This document shows, in pieces, positions 25,841 to 34,045 of a DNA stretch of 64,000 bases. Position 1 is the stretch's first letter; each line of letters starts with the position of its first letter. Origin of the DNA: Niallia sp052318935 (lineage in GTDB: Bacteria > Bacillota > Bacilli > Bacillales > Cytobacillaceae); NCBI GenBank assembly GCA_052318935.1, contig JBQRKO010000014.1. One strand, 5' to 3'. The notes under the pieces were generated by a model that was not told where the DNA came from, ran no database searches, and worked only from the letters and a program-made list of their open reading frames with translations. The translations under genes were made by a program, and so were the position numbers.

Positions 25841-26568
25841 ATTCTTTTCACCTCTAAACTGCCAACGATACAGCTGGTGAATATCTTAACTCGAGTTTCA
25901 GCTAAATCAAAGGCTGCATTCCGCAGCTGAGTATTTCGGTTCAGAACATTATTTTCTTGCTCACCAAATATGTCATATGATCCAAACAAGACAGAATGAT
26001 TGATGCTTACGTCCATATCATAAGGTACGTGCACCTTCACATTGCCAATCAGATTACGAATGAAAATAACTGTTTCTCCCTTAGGCAAAACCGTATAGCT
26101 TAAATCGATGATCGTATCGGCAACGCCTACTTGAATATTAACATCATTCCATTCATACACATGATCTGGTGTTTCATTTCGTTGAAAAAAAGTATTTTGA
26201 AACATTGGTTTCTTCTTATACAAATCTTCTTTTGTCTCTGTTTCGTTCTTGTCTAGAATAATCGGTTTTATGACTTCTATATCTTTTTTCTTTTGCACAA
26301 GCTGGATAAAATAATAAAAGACAATGCTTACTAAGATGAATTTAACCGTCACCATATGCAAAACACTCATAAGCAAGATAAAAAATCCAATCCAAAAAAT
26401 AACTTTTCGGATTTTCCATTTACTCTGTTTGGCAAAATACATCATTCCTATCGAAACTAAAAAGGAGAAAATTAATCCCGGATTAAATACAAATACTTCT
26501 AATAGAAGTATAAATCCTCCGATGACAATAACCCAATTTGTGTAATCTTTTTTTAATCGATGAAACAA
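25837..26568 (-). CDS. liaF: LiaF, inhibitor of LiaS/LiaR signalling
   Basis: The 243-residue protein has four membrane helices in the first 90 residues and a C-terminal DUF2154-type beta domain (ADTIIDLSYTVLPKGETVIFIR and GNVKVHVPYDMDV). LiaF keeps the LiaS kinase in phosphatase mode when there is no stress. The start is TTG 26568 behind GGGGG. An 18-bp inverted repeat and an R2 element separate it from liaH, and no liaG is present. Confidence 0.93.
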   Translation of the reverse strand: MFHRLKKDYTNWVIVIGGFILLLEVFVFNPGLIFSFLVSIGMMYFAKQSKWKIRKVIFWIGFFILLMSVLHMVTVKFILVSIVFYYFIQLVQKKKDIEVIKPIILDKNETETKEDLYKKKPMFQNTFFQRNETPDHVYEWNDVNIQVGVADTIIDLSYTVLPKGETVIFIRNLIGNVKVHVPYDMDVSINHSVLFGSYDIFGEQENNVLNRNTQLRNAAFDLAETRVKIFTSCIVGSLEVKRI

Positions 26569-26590
26569 TCGATTTCCCCCTTTCTTTCGT

Positions 26591-26643
26591 TTTCAAATAC
26601 ATGAAATAACTAGAATCTTTCTATCTATTTCATGTATTTGAAA
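26591..26643. promoter_or_regulatory. 18-bp perfect inverted repeat in the liaF leader
   Basis: TTTCAAATACATGAAATA and its exact complement are separated by 17 bp, immediately upstream of the liaF ribosome binding site. No T tract follows, so it is more likely an operator or an mRNA stability/processing hairpin than a terminator. Confidence 0.55.
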
Positions 26644-26703
26644 GCACTTATCTTGTAATCTTAAGTAATATTTTTCCATTTTAAAAGGCTACCCTGAAAA
26701 TAA

Positions 26704-26880
26704 GCACTGTTAAAAGGGGTTTTCCGAAGCTTATCGCTCGCTTTCCGCGGGGCGAGCGCCGAGCCTCCTCGTCACTTTGCTCCTGCGGGGTCTCGCCTGT
26801 CTCGCTAATCCCGCAGGAGTCGAGCGAACGCTTCTCCAAACCAACATAGTGCCAAAATCAACAATGAGCTTTAACATAGC
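26704..26880. mobile_element. R2 MITE copy 1
   Basis: The 177-bp palindromic element has ends GCACTGTTAAA and TTTAACATAGC and a GC-rich inner inverted repeat (CTTTCCGCGGGGCGAGC... and ...CGCAGGAGTCGAGCG). No clear target duplication remains. It shares its right end (CAACAATGAGCTTTAACATA) with the copy at 47297. Confidence 0.65.
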
Positions 26881-26888
26881 TATTCTAA

Positions 26889-26956
26889 AAGGCGCAAGAA
26901 ACTTACGCCTTTTTTGTCTAGCTTCAGCGCTAATCAAGGCGCTTCCGCTTTTCTTA
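26889..26956. terminator. Hairpin plus short R4 repeat after liaH
   Basis: AAGGCGCAAG... and ...ACTTACGCCTTTTTT make a terminator-like stem, followed by a short R4 repeat (GTCTAGCTTCAGCGC... to ...CTTTTCTTA). It separates liaIH from liaFSR. Confidence 0.5.
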
Positions 26957-26970
26957 GATTACCATTTTTT

Positions 26971-27621
26971 TTAAGAAGATAAAGAGTCTTCTTTGCTTTT
27001 GTCCATATCTTTTTCTAATTTCGCTATTTTCGCATCAATTGTATTCTGGTAATAAGTTGTATTGATTTTTTGTTCTAATGAATCGATATACTTTTCGATT
27101 TCTTCAAAGTTAGATGCTGCTTGATCATTTATGCCTTTTTCATCTAATACTTTATTCATTTTAACATGAGCATGCGTAATATTTTCTTTCCCCATCATTT
27201 CTAAGCGGCTAATATTCATGTCCTTTAGCTTATGGGTCATTTCGATATACTTCGTTTCCAATTCTATTAATTGTTTTTCTGTAATTTTTATGGACTCTTT
27301 TAAGCGTTGACTGCGTTCTTCATATTGGTTTTTTTCTAATAATGCAAATTGCAGCAATTCTTCTTCTCCTGCTTTTTCGGCAATAGCTGCTTGGTGGTTC
27401 CTTTTATTTGCCAGCTCTTCTGCCTGTTGCAGCTCTTTCGTAAATTCCTCTTTTAGCTTGTATTGGCGCTCCACCAATTTTTTTACTTTTTCCGTTTCTT
27501 TTTCGCATTCCTTTAAATATTGATTCAGAAGGCTAATTGGATTTTTATTTTCTTTTTTATCCAAAATTTCATTAATATCTGCTGCTACGGAATTTTTTAT
27601 TCTTTTTAATAAACTAGTCAT
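26971..27621 (-). CDS. liaH: PspA/IM30-family protein LiaH
   Basis: The 216-residue protein is almost wholly alpha-helical coiled coil, as in PspA/Vipp1 (for example EKAGEEELLQFALLEKNQYE and onward). LiaH forms large oligomers that support the membrane under cell-wall antibiotic stress and is recruited by LiaI. It follows liaI on the same strand, with an R1 element between them, and is the main LiaR target in B. subtilis. Confidence 0.9.
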   Translation of the reverse strand: MTSLLKRIKNSVAADINEILDKKENKNPISLLNQYLKECEKETEKVKKLVERQYKLKEEFTKELQQAEELANKRNHQAAIAEKAGEEELLQFALLEKNQYEERSQRLKESIKITEKQLIELETKYIEMTHKLKDMNISRLEMMGKENITHAHVKMNKVLDEKGINDQAASNFEEIEKYIDSLEQKINTTYYQNTIDAKIAKLEKDMDKSKEDSLSS

Positions 27622-27648
27622 TGATTGCTCCCTCTTCTCATTAATTTT

Positions 27649-27859
27649 TGCTCATTTTATATAGATTGTTGTTCATTAACCCGCAGCCTGAATACACTTC
27701 GCTTTCCGCGGGCGAGCGTCGAGCCTCCTCGTCGCTATGCTCCTGTGGTGTCTCGCCTTTCTCGCTTTTCCCGCAGGAGTCTACGTGTATTCAGGCTGCT
27801 CAGTGCTTCCACAATGTTTATTATTTTATTCAAAAACAACAAACTTTTAGAAAACAGCC
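27649..27859. mobile_element. R1 MITE copy 3, between liaI and liaH
   Basis: This 211-bp R1 element is flanked by the exact duplication TTAATTTT (27641-27648 and 27860-27867). The right-hand duplication includes the liaI stop codon, and the left end lies 27 bp from the liaH start, so it splits the liaIH transcript with a strong hairpin. Confidence 0.85.
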
Positions 27860-28204
27860 TTAATTTTTATTTAATTCTGCCCATTGTTTTTCAAAGTTTG
27901 CAAAAGGGTCATTATCTTTTTTGCTTGTTCCTGAAGCATTATTCCATTTTTTAAACACTACGTATAAAATATAAGCTGCTGCTAAACCTAAAATCGCTGG
28001 CAAGTGGCTAGCTGTAATGCCTAACATTACAACGCCTGCAATTCCCCATAATACCTTTTCCCATGTAGTGCTGCTTTTCAAAAACTGTTTAAACACAAGG
28101 TAAAGAATCGCCCCACTTATCACCAATCCAATTAATGGTCCGAGTTGTGACAATAAAATAATTGCCGCAACAGCTCCTATCAAAAATAATCCAAATTTTT
28201 TCAT
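27860..28204 (-). CDS. liaI: LiaI-like small membrane protein
   Basis: The 114-residue protein has three to four hydrophobic segments (about 5-18, 22-38, 49-65 and 68-85) and a hydrophilic C-terminus (SGTSKKDNDPFANFEKQWAE). LiaI anchors LiaH at the membrane. It is identified by position: first gene of the liaIH unit, with a LiaR-type box upstream. AAAGGAG precedes the ATG. Confidence 0.75.
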   Translation of the reverse strand: MKKFGLFLIGAVAAIILLSQLGPLIGLVISGAILYLVFKQFLKSSTTWEKVLWGIAGVVMLGITASHLPAILGLAAAYILYVVFKKWNNASGTSKKDNDPFANFEKQWAELNKN

Positions 28205-28282
28205 TTGTTTATCGCTCCTTTCTTATCTACTATGTTAGCTCGATTGTTATTTTTTCATAACGTGCTCCAGCTTGATTTTCCT

Positions 28283-28300
28283 CTAAGACTAAAGGCTTAG
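28283..28300. promoter_or_regulatory. LiaR/VraR/CesR-type operator
   Basis: CTAAGACTAAAGGCTTAG is an inverted repeat that fits the known CesR/LiaR consensus (TCAGHCTnnAGDCTGA) with two symmetric changes. It lies 79-96 bp upstream of the liaI start, as expected for an activator site. Confidence 0.7.
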
Positions 28301-28336
28301 AAGATACTACTACCTTCAAAACATGTAAAAAGGGAC

Positions 28337-28362
28337 AAAAAAAAGACCCTTCTGAGGTCTCA
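28337..28362 (-). terminator. Terminator of the thi operon
   Basis: On the minus strand GAGACC pairs with GGGTCT and is followed by eight T residues, 54 bp after the thiF stop codon. Confidence 0.75.
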
Positions 28363-28415
28363 AATTGTTAAAATAGTATAATTTACTGATCGAAAACGCT
28401 TGCTAAGGAACTTCC

Positions 28416-29423
28416 TTACCCGACTAGTTTATTATAAATAATCCTAGCTCTAGTAGGTTCATGTGTTCCATGAATAATAGCCCGACCGTCTTGAAACAGC
28501 ACAACTCGATAATCTTCATACTTGCAAGCAAGTAAATACGGATTAACTACCATATTTTGAACAGTGTCTTTCCATACTTTAGATAGTTGCTTTAAGTCGA
28601 GTACGCGGGCTGATCCAGGACGAATATGAATCGCATCCCTGCCGCATAAAACATCCGTTTTTGTCTGACTTTGCAAAGACAAATATGGATATACTGCATT
28701 TTTCCCACAAGTTGGACAGTTTTCGTTTTTCAATTTTGCTACATTGATTTCTGACTTTTCCATTTTCCAAATATCGTGGGACCATAATATCGGCTCTACC
28801 TTATACCCAGTGATTAGCTGCATTGCCTGCGTCACTTGAAATGCTGCGACTAGCTGGACAATTGGACTAATCACCCCAACCGTATCACACGTTATATTTT
28901 GTGAAGGAAGATGGTTTATTAAACAATGTAAACAAGGTGTTTCGTGCGGCTGGATAGAAAAAGTTAATCCATAGCTTGAAACACATGCACCAAAAACAAA
29001 CGGAATATTATGTTTTACGGCTGCATCATTTAGGATTAATCTTGTTTCAAAATTATCAGTTGCATCAATCATGATTGATACATCTTCTATTAATTCCTCG
29101 ATATTGTTTACATTAATATCCGTTACGATGCTTTTTACTGTTATTTCGCTATTTAAAGCTGCTAATCTTTTCTGTGCAGCAATTGCTTTCGGTAGTTTAT
29201 TTTCTGCATCTTCTTCTGTATATAATTGCTGCCTTTGTAAATTGCTCCATTCCACATAATCTCTATCGACAATCGTAATCGTGCCCACACCTGCCCTGAC
29301 AAGCATCTCTGCCGTTGCAGATCCAAGAGCTCCAGCTCCTAATATAATGGCATGGCTATTTTCGATTTTTTTTTGCCCTTTGTCGCCTAAGAATAACTTT
29401 TGTTTTAAATAGCGATTATTCAA
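28416..29423 (-). CDS. thiF: ThiS adenylyltransferase ThiF
   Basis: The 335-residue E1-like enzyme activates the C-terminus of ThiS by adenylation. It has the nucleotide loop GAGALGSATAEML, VDRDYVEWSNLQRQ (the arginine-finger region), DATDNFETR, and zinc-binding cysteines in PCLHC and CPTCGK. The C-terminal 80 residues look like a rhodanese-type remnant (LDLKQLSKVWKD; no clear active cysteine), as in longer MoeB-like proteins. It overlaps thiG by 4 bp and is the last gene of the operon. Confidence 0.92.
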   Translation of the reverse strand: MNNRYLKQKLFLGDKGQKKIENSHAIILGAGALGSATAEMLVRAGVGTITIVDRDYVEWSNLQRQQLYTEEDAENKLPKAIAAQKRLAALNSEITVKSIVTDINVNNIEELIEDVSIMIDATDNFETRLILNDAAVKHNIPFVFGACVSSYGLTFSIQPHETPCLHCLINHLPSQNITCDTVGVISPIVQLVAAFQVTQAMQLITGYKVEPILWSHDIWKMEKSEINVAKLKNENCPTCGKNAVYPYLSLQSQTKTDVLCGRDAIHIRPGSARVLDLKQLSKVWKDTVQNMVVNPYLLACKYEDYRVVLFQDGRAIIHGTHEPTRARIIYNKLVG

Positions 29424-30193
29424 GATGTCACCATTCCTGTTGTCGGGCTGCTTGCTACTCCATAGTTTTTCTCTGGGATTCTGCCCGCTTCAAAACCAAG
29501 CTGTCCAGATTCGATGGCAAGCTTCATTGCATAAGCCATTTTTACAGGATCTTTTGCAGCAGATACAGCTGTATTTAACAATACCCCATCTGCTCCAAGC
29601 TCCATCGCATAGGCTGCATCTTTCGGCGAACCAACCCCAGCGTCAACAATAACCGGCACAGATGACTGCTCAATAATAAATTGTAAATTTAGAGGGTTTA
29701 AAATTCCTTTGCCAGAACCAATTGGAGAAGCTCCAGGCATAATCGCATGTACGCCAAGCTGCTCTAAACGTTTGGCAAGCACCACGTCATCAGATGTATA
29801 TGGCAATACAATAAACCCTTCTTCTAACAGCATTTCCGAAGCCTTTAATGTTTCGACAGGATCAGGTAAAAGCGATTTGTCACATCCGATTACTTCTACT
29901 TTTATCATATCGCATAATCCAGAGGCCTTAGCCAATTTCGCAATACGCACAGCTTCTTCTGCTGTCTTCGCTCCTGCTGTGTTTGGCAGAAGGGTATATC
30001 GGGATAAATCCAGCTGTTCTAAAAAATTAGGCTGTGATTCTTCAAATATATTCATTCTTCGTACAGCAAAAGTTAAGATTTCAGCACCAGACACATCCAC
30101 TGCCTTCTTTTGGATTTCAAATGATGGATATTTCCCTGTACCTAACAATAATCTTGATTGAAATTCTTTATCTGCAATTTTTAACATATTCAT
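29420..30193 (-). CDS. thiG: Thiazole synthase ThiG
   Basis: The 257-residue TIM-barrel enzyme makes the thiazole phosphate ring from deoxyxylulose phosphate, dehydroglycine and ThiS-thiocarboxylate. Family motifs include LLGTGKYPSFE, the Schiff-base lysine segment DMIKVEVIGC, PVIVDAGVGSPKDAAYAMELGADGVLLNTA, and the C-terminal glycine-rich GVASSPTTG. It overlaps thiS by 4 bp and thiF by 4 bp, so translation is coupled. Confidence 0.96.
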   Translation of the reverse strand: MNMLKIADKEFQSRLLLGTGKYPSFEIQKKAVDVSGAEILTFAVRRMNIFEESQPNFLEQLDLSRYTLLPNTAGAKTAEEAVRIAKLAKASGLCDMIKVEVIGCDKSLLPDPVETLKASEMLLEEGFIVLPYTSDDVVLAKRLEQLGVHAIMPGASPIGSGKGILNPLNLQFIIEQSSVPVIVDAGVGSPKDAAYAMELGADGVLLNTAVSAAKDPVKMAYAMKLAIESGQLGFEAGRIPEKNYGVASSPTTGMVTS

Positions 30194-30393
30194 CCGCCTC
30201 CTACAAAATGTATTAGTTCAACCGTATCGCCTTCTGAAAGATTACTAGAAGCATACTGGTCTTTCTCCATAATATCTTTGTTTAACTCGACTACGACAAT
30301 TCTATTTTGCAATTCATACAATGCAAGCAAATCTGCAATCGTATTCACATCATCAGGCAGCGTTACCGATTTTCCGTTTAACCTTATTGTCAC
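30190..30393 (-). CDS. thiS: Sulfur-carrier protein ThiS
   Basis: The 67-residue ubiquitin-like carrier ends in the required Gly-Gly (FVGGG), which is adenylated by ThiF and then carries the thiocarboxylate. The GTG start at 30393 follows an AGGAGGTGG site. A longer in-frame start at 30435 would overlap thiO and has no good ribosome binding site, so I reject it. Confidence 0.93.
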   Translation of the reverse strand: MTIRLNGKSVTLPDDVNTIADLLALYELQNRIVVVELNKDIMEKDQYASSNLSEGDTVELIHFVGGG

Positions 30394-30406
30394 GATTCCA
30401 CCTCCT

Positions 30407-31513
30407 TTATATAGATACTTTTTCCTGTCTTCCAACTTTAAAAGCTTCTATCCATTCTTGCTCTACTTGATTACCGACTATCAGATCTTTGATCATCTGA
30501 CCTGTAGCGGGAGCCATTAAAATTCCATTTCTCTGATGGCCGGTTGCAAAAAATATATTTTCGTCTTCAGGATGACTGCCAATAAAAGGATACCCATCAA
30601 ACGTCCTTGGTCTTAGTCCGGCCCAGTAAGAATCTATTTTCATTTCTGTTACACTTGGAAGCACCGCTTTTGCTTTGTTCATGATTTCTTCAAGGCCGCC
30701 GACAGTTGTTTTTTCATTCCAATCATTCCATTTTTGGGTTGCGCCAATGACGAGCTTATTATTATTTCTAGGTACGATATAATGCTGCTTATAAAAGATC
30801 GTATGTTTTAAAGCCATTCCTTCATTTATAACAGCTAAACATTCGCCTTTAACGGGAATAATTTGATTTGATAATCCTAGCTGCTGAAAAAAATAATTGC
30901 TCCACGCTCCGCTAGCGACAACAACGAAATTTGCTTCCACCTTTCCTGTTGTTGTGCTGATTTCATAGTGGCTGCTTTGTTTTTTTATGTCTAAAACCTG
31001 TGTATATTCAAATATAGATGCGCCAAAATGTTGGGCCGCTTTACTAAATCCATTGCACGCAGATGCCGGTGTAACGTGAACATCCTCTTTTAAATAAGCA
31101 GCTCCAAGAATGGAATGGACAACGGGCACCTTATTTATTACTTCTTCCGTTGACATCCACTCGACAGTTGGCAGGGATAAAATCGGCTGCAGCTCTTGTT
31201 TGTCTTCTTCTGTAAAGGCTAATTTCATGATGCCGCCTTTTTTCAACTCGATATCTATTCCACAAAGCTCTTTTATTTCATCCGAAAGTGTGTGATAGGA
31301 AAGCTGACTGCTTCTTACAAAAGAATATAATTTTTCAAATTCTTTGTATTCTGAATGGGCTCCAAGCATGCCCGCTGCAGCACTTGTAGATTTTCCTCCT
31401 ACCTTCTCACTTTCAAATACGGCAATATTTATTTTTTCTTTAGCAAGATGATAGGCAATGGAGCACCCTATTATTCCTCCGCCTATGACCACTACATCAA
31501 ATTTTTGTTTCAT
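30407..31513 (-). CDS. thiO: Glycine oxidase ThiO
   Basis: The 368-residue FAD-dependent oxidase converts glycine to the imine used by ThiG. It has the dinucleotide fold VVVIGGGIIGCSIAYHLAKE, the second FAD segment GKSTSAAAGMLGAHSEY, and the C-terminal GHQRNGILMAPATG. It overlaps tenI by 17 bp and precedes thiS by 13 bp, in the order known from B. subtilis. Confidence 0.95.
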   Translation of the reverse strand: MKQKFDVVVIGGGIIGCSIAYHLAKEKINIAVFESEKVGGKSTSAAAGMLGAHSEYKEFEKLYSFVRSSQLSYHTLSDEIKELCGIDIELKKGGIMKLAFTEEDKQELQPILSLPTVEWMSTEEVINKVPVVHSILGAAYLKEDVHVTPASACNGFSKAAQHFGASIFEYTQVLDIKKQSSHYEISTTTGKVEANFVVVASGAWSNYFFQQLGLSNQIIPVKGECLAVINEGMALKHTIFYKQHYIVPRNNNKLVIGATQKWNDWNEKTTVGGLEEIMNKAKAVLPSVTEMKIDSYWAGLRPRTFDGYPFIGSHPEDENIFFATGHQRNGILMAPATGQMIKDLIVGNQVEQEWIEAFKVGRQEKVSI

Positions 31514-32108
31514 ATTTTAGACACCTTTCATGAAGTTTCTTCACTGCTTCCAAAGGATTAGACGATGAAAAGATACCTGACATAACCGCAATTCCATCCG
31601 CGCCAAAATGATGTAATTGGTCTACTTTTTCCTCTGTAATGCCGCCAATTACATATAACGGAACAGACAATTCCTGTTTCATTTGTTGAATCGATTCAAG
31701 GGCAATCGGGGCTTTGCCTTTTTTACTATTTGTTGTAAAACAATGTCCATATAAGACATAATCTGCACCGTCTTTTTGTGCTTTTTTTGCCTCTGTTATC
31801 GTATGAACGGATGTCCCGATCACTTTTTCCGGATAAAAATCTTTCACTGCTTTCACCGGCAATCCTGCACCCGGCAAATGAACATTTTCAATATGCAGCA
31901 AGGCAGCAACATCTAAACGATCATTAATAACTAGCTTTTTTCTATCTACTCCTCTTTCTAATAATCGTAAACATAGCGTATACACTTCTTGAACCGGTTT
32001 TGTTTTTTCCCTAACATGGATAAAATCTACAAAATTATGAATATTCGAAATAATATCCTCGAGATCATTTACAGATTTCTGGCCGTCTGTAACAGCAAGA
32101 AGATTCAC
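31497..32108 (-). CDS. tenI: Thiazole tautomerase TenI
   Basis: The 203-residue TIM-barrel protein belongs to the ThiE/TenI group. IHVREK replaces the QLR-type ThiE motif, and VINDRLDVA, GTSVHTITEAKKA and YVIGGI are present. The operon position supports TenI rather than ThiE. It aromatises the thiazole tautomer made by ThiG. The start is GTG 32108 with AAGGG upstream. tenA and thiD, which flank these genes in B. subtilis, are absent from the window. Confidence 0.88.
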   Translation of the reverse strand: MNLLAVTDGQKSVNDLEDIISNIHNFVDFIHVREKTKPVQEVYTLCLRLLERGVDRKKLVINDRLDVAALLHIENVHLPGAGLPVKAVKDFYPEKVIGTSVHTITEAKKAQKDGADYVLYGHCFTTNSKKGKAPIALESIQQMKQELSVPLYVIGGITEEKVDQLHHFGADGIAVMSGIFSSSNPLEAVKKLHERCLKYETKI

Positions 32109-32136
32109 TGAAAATCCCTTCTTTCTCTATTTGAAA

Positions 32137-32344
32137 TGCTGTTTTCGTATAGATTGTTGCTTTTAAACTCGCAGCCTGAATACACTTCGCTTTCCGTGGA
32201 CGAGCGTCGAGCCTCCTCGTCGCATACGCTCCTGTGGGGTCTCGTCTTTCTCGCATTCACACAGGAGTCTACGTGTATTCAGGCTGCTTAGTACTTCTTC
32301 TCCCATTTTTCATGTAAAAAACAACAAACTTTGAGAAAACAGCC
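32137..32344. mobile_element. R1 MITE copy 4, in the thi operon leader
   Basis: This 208-bp R1 element is flanked by ATTTGAAA and CTTTGAAA (7 of 8 identical). It lies between the riboswitch terminator and tenI, lengthening the leader RNA by a strong hairpin. Confidence 0.85.
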
Positions 32345-32377
32345 CTTTGAAATTACGTGAAGGTTGTTAACAACGTC

Positions 32378-32410
32378 AAAAAACCACTTTTCTACAAAGA
32401 AAAGTGGTTT
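32378..32410 (-). terminator. Riboswitch-controlled terminator of the thi operon
   Basis: On the minus strand AAACCACTTTTC pairs exactly with GAAAAGTGGTTT and is followed by a T run, about 55 nt after the riboswitch. This is the likely off-state hairpin. Confidence 0.75.
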
Positions 32411-32465
32411 AAAATATGCATCAAAATAGCCTATATAAAATATATAAGCATACAATACAATTCTC

Positions 32466-32560
32466 CACTTTCCTACGCAGGTACGAACCTGTTCAGGTTA
32501 TGAGGGTTTAAAAGTAGCTACTTTTTTCTCAGCCCTTATCAAGGGATCCCCTAGTGATCA
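32466..32560 (-). ncRNA. TPP (THI-element) riboswitch
   Basis: The minus strand reads AGGGGATCCC... CTGAGA ... ACCCTCATAACCTGAACAGG ... CGTAGGAAAGTGG, the invariant core of the thiamine pyrophosphate aptamer. High TPP would favour the terminator at 32378-32410 and switch off tenI-thiO-thiS-thiG-thiF. Confidence 0.95.
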
Positions 32561-32667
32561 TTTAATCATTCATTTATAAAGTTAATTTCATTTTATCATA
32601 CAAATAAAATCAATCAACAAAAAAATTTGTAGTTATTACTATTTAACTGCAATAATAAGCTGTCTTC

Positions 32668-33831
32668 TTATTTTCTTTTCGCTGCTTTTTTTACAGGTTT
32701 ATAGTCGACAATCTTTCCTTCATAAAAGTCTTTACGTGATAATGGAATCGCTAATTCTTTTGCCAATTGTTTTAGTTCTCTTTCTTCTCTTTCTGTTACA
32801 ATATTTAGCACCATCCCATTTGCACCGAATCTTCCCGTTCTTCCCGAGCGGTGGATATATTGGGTTGTATCTGCTGCTAAATCATAATGAACGACATGCG
32901 TCACTTTTTGAATATCCAACCCTCTTGCGGCAACATCTGTCGCTAACAGCATATTTGTTTTGTTTTTTCGAAAACCATTTATAGATTTGGAGCGCTCCAT
33001 TTTGTTCAAATCACTATGAAGCATGCTTGCTTGAAGATTTTTATAGGTTAATTTCTCATGTAAAACGGTTAAGTTCCCTATATCTTTTACAAATACAAGA
33101 ATTTTACTGTCTGGCAATCTTGCAATCCGTTCCATTACTTTTATTTTATCCCGATACTCTGCTTGGAAATAGATGTGCTCTACTGTTGCAGCCTCGATTG
33201 TTTCATCTTTTTTAACGCGGATGATGTCTGGATCCTTTACTAACTCTTTCGCAAGATTGGCTGTTTTCTCTGTTAAAGTGGCAGAAAAGAGAATAACTTG
33301 TCGATCCAATAAAGTGGACTTCACAATCTGCTTTACTGATTCTATATGCTCAGCGACCAATAGCTGATCTGCTTCGTCCAAAACAACCATTTTTACTTCA
33401 TGCATTTTTAATTTTTTTTGCTTAATTAATTCTAACGCTCTTCCCGGTGTACATATAGCAATATGTGGATTCTTCTTTAATTTTTCTAATTGCCTTTTTA
33501 CATTCGCTCCGCCAATGAAAGAAGCAGCCCTTATGCCACTGCCTTCTCCCCACTTTTGTATCTCAGCTGAAATTTGCATCACCAGCTCTTGAGAAGAAGC
33601 TAATATGATTGCCTGCATCCCTTTATGTTCAGCATTTATCTTATTTAAAAGCGGCAGCAAATACGCCAATGTTTTTCCCGTCCCAGTAGGGGATTCTGCA
33701 ATCACGTCTTTTCCTTCTAATATAAGAGGAATTGTTTTTTCTTGAATAGACGTAGCTCTTTGAAAATTTGCTTTTTCCCAATTTTTTTGTATAAACGGGG
33801 TTAAGTTTGTCCAAAATTGTTGATCTTTCAT
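32668..33831 (-). CDS. DEAD-box RNA helicase (YfmL-like)
   Basis: The 387-residue protein has the full helicase set: SPTGTGKT (I), TPGRAL (Ib), LDEADQ (II), LFSATL (III), ATDVAARGLDI (V) and HRSGRTGRFG (VI). It has a short N-terminus and a short Lys-rich C-terminus (KKAAKRK), with no long RNA-binding extension. Length and N-terminus (FIQKNWEKANFQRATSIQEK) are close to B. subtilis YfmL, a ribosome-assembly helicase. It is a single gene with an ATG at 33831 and ribosome binding site AGGAG. Confidence 0.9.
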   Translation of the reverse strand: MKDQQFWTNLTPFIQKNWEKANFQRATSIQEKTIPLILEGKDVIAESPTGTGKTLAYLLPLLNKINAEHKGMQAIILASSQELVMQISAEIQKWGEGSGIRAASFIGGANVKRQLEKLKKNPHIAICTPGRALELIKQKKLKMHEVKMVVLDEADQLLVAEHIESVKQIVKSTLLDRQVILFSATLTEKTANLAKELVKDPDIIRVKKDETIEAATVEHIYFQAEYRDKIKVMERIARLPDSKILVFVKDIGNLTVLHEKLTYKNLQASMLHSDLNKMERSKSINGFRKNKTNMLLATDVAARGLDIQKVTHVVHYDLAADTTQYIHRSGRTGRFGANGMVLNIVTEREERELKQLAKELAIPLSRKDFYEGKIVDYKPVKKAAKRK

Positions 33832-33996
33832 GTCCGATCTCCTTTATGTTTTATGCCTAAATGATAAAACATTTTTAAGCATAAAAATCTATTTACTTAT
33901 TATAAATTATTCTCTAGAAAATTGATATGTAATCTAATACATTTATCGAATTGAACTGAAGCGATTGAAATTTGGAAATAAATCATCTACCCACGT

Positions 33997-34032
33997 AAAA
34001 AATCCAAGGAAAATGCTTCCTTGGATTTTTTA
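33997..34032. terminator. Terminator of the peptide-transport operon
   Basis: AAAAAATCCAAGGAA pairs with TTCCTTGGATTTTTT around a short loop, 14 bp after the binding-protein gene's stop codon. Confidence 0.85.
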
Positions 34033-34045
34033 GAGTGCACATTTC

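Noticed and set aside
27648..27863. Frames containing a recurring LNPQPEYTSLS-type peptide (also near 42789, 60127 and 57919)
   Set aside because: They are translations of R1 MITE sequence, repeated because the DNA is repeated; there are no ribosome binding sites.
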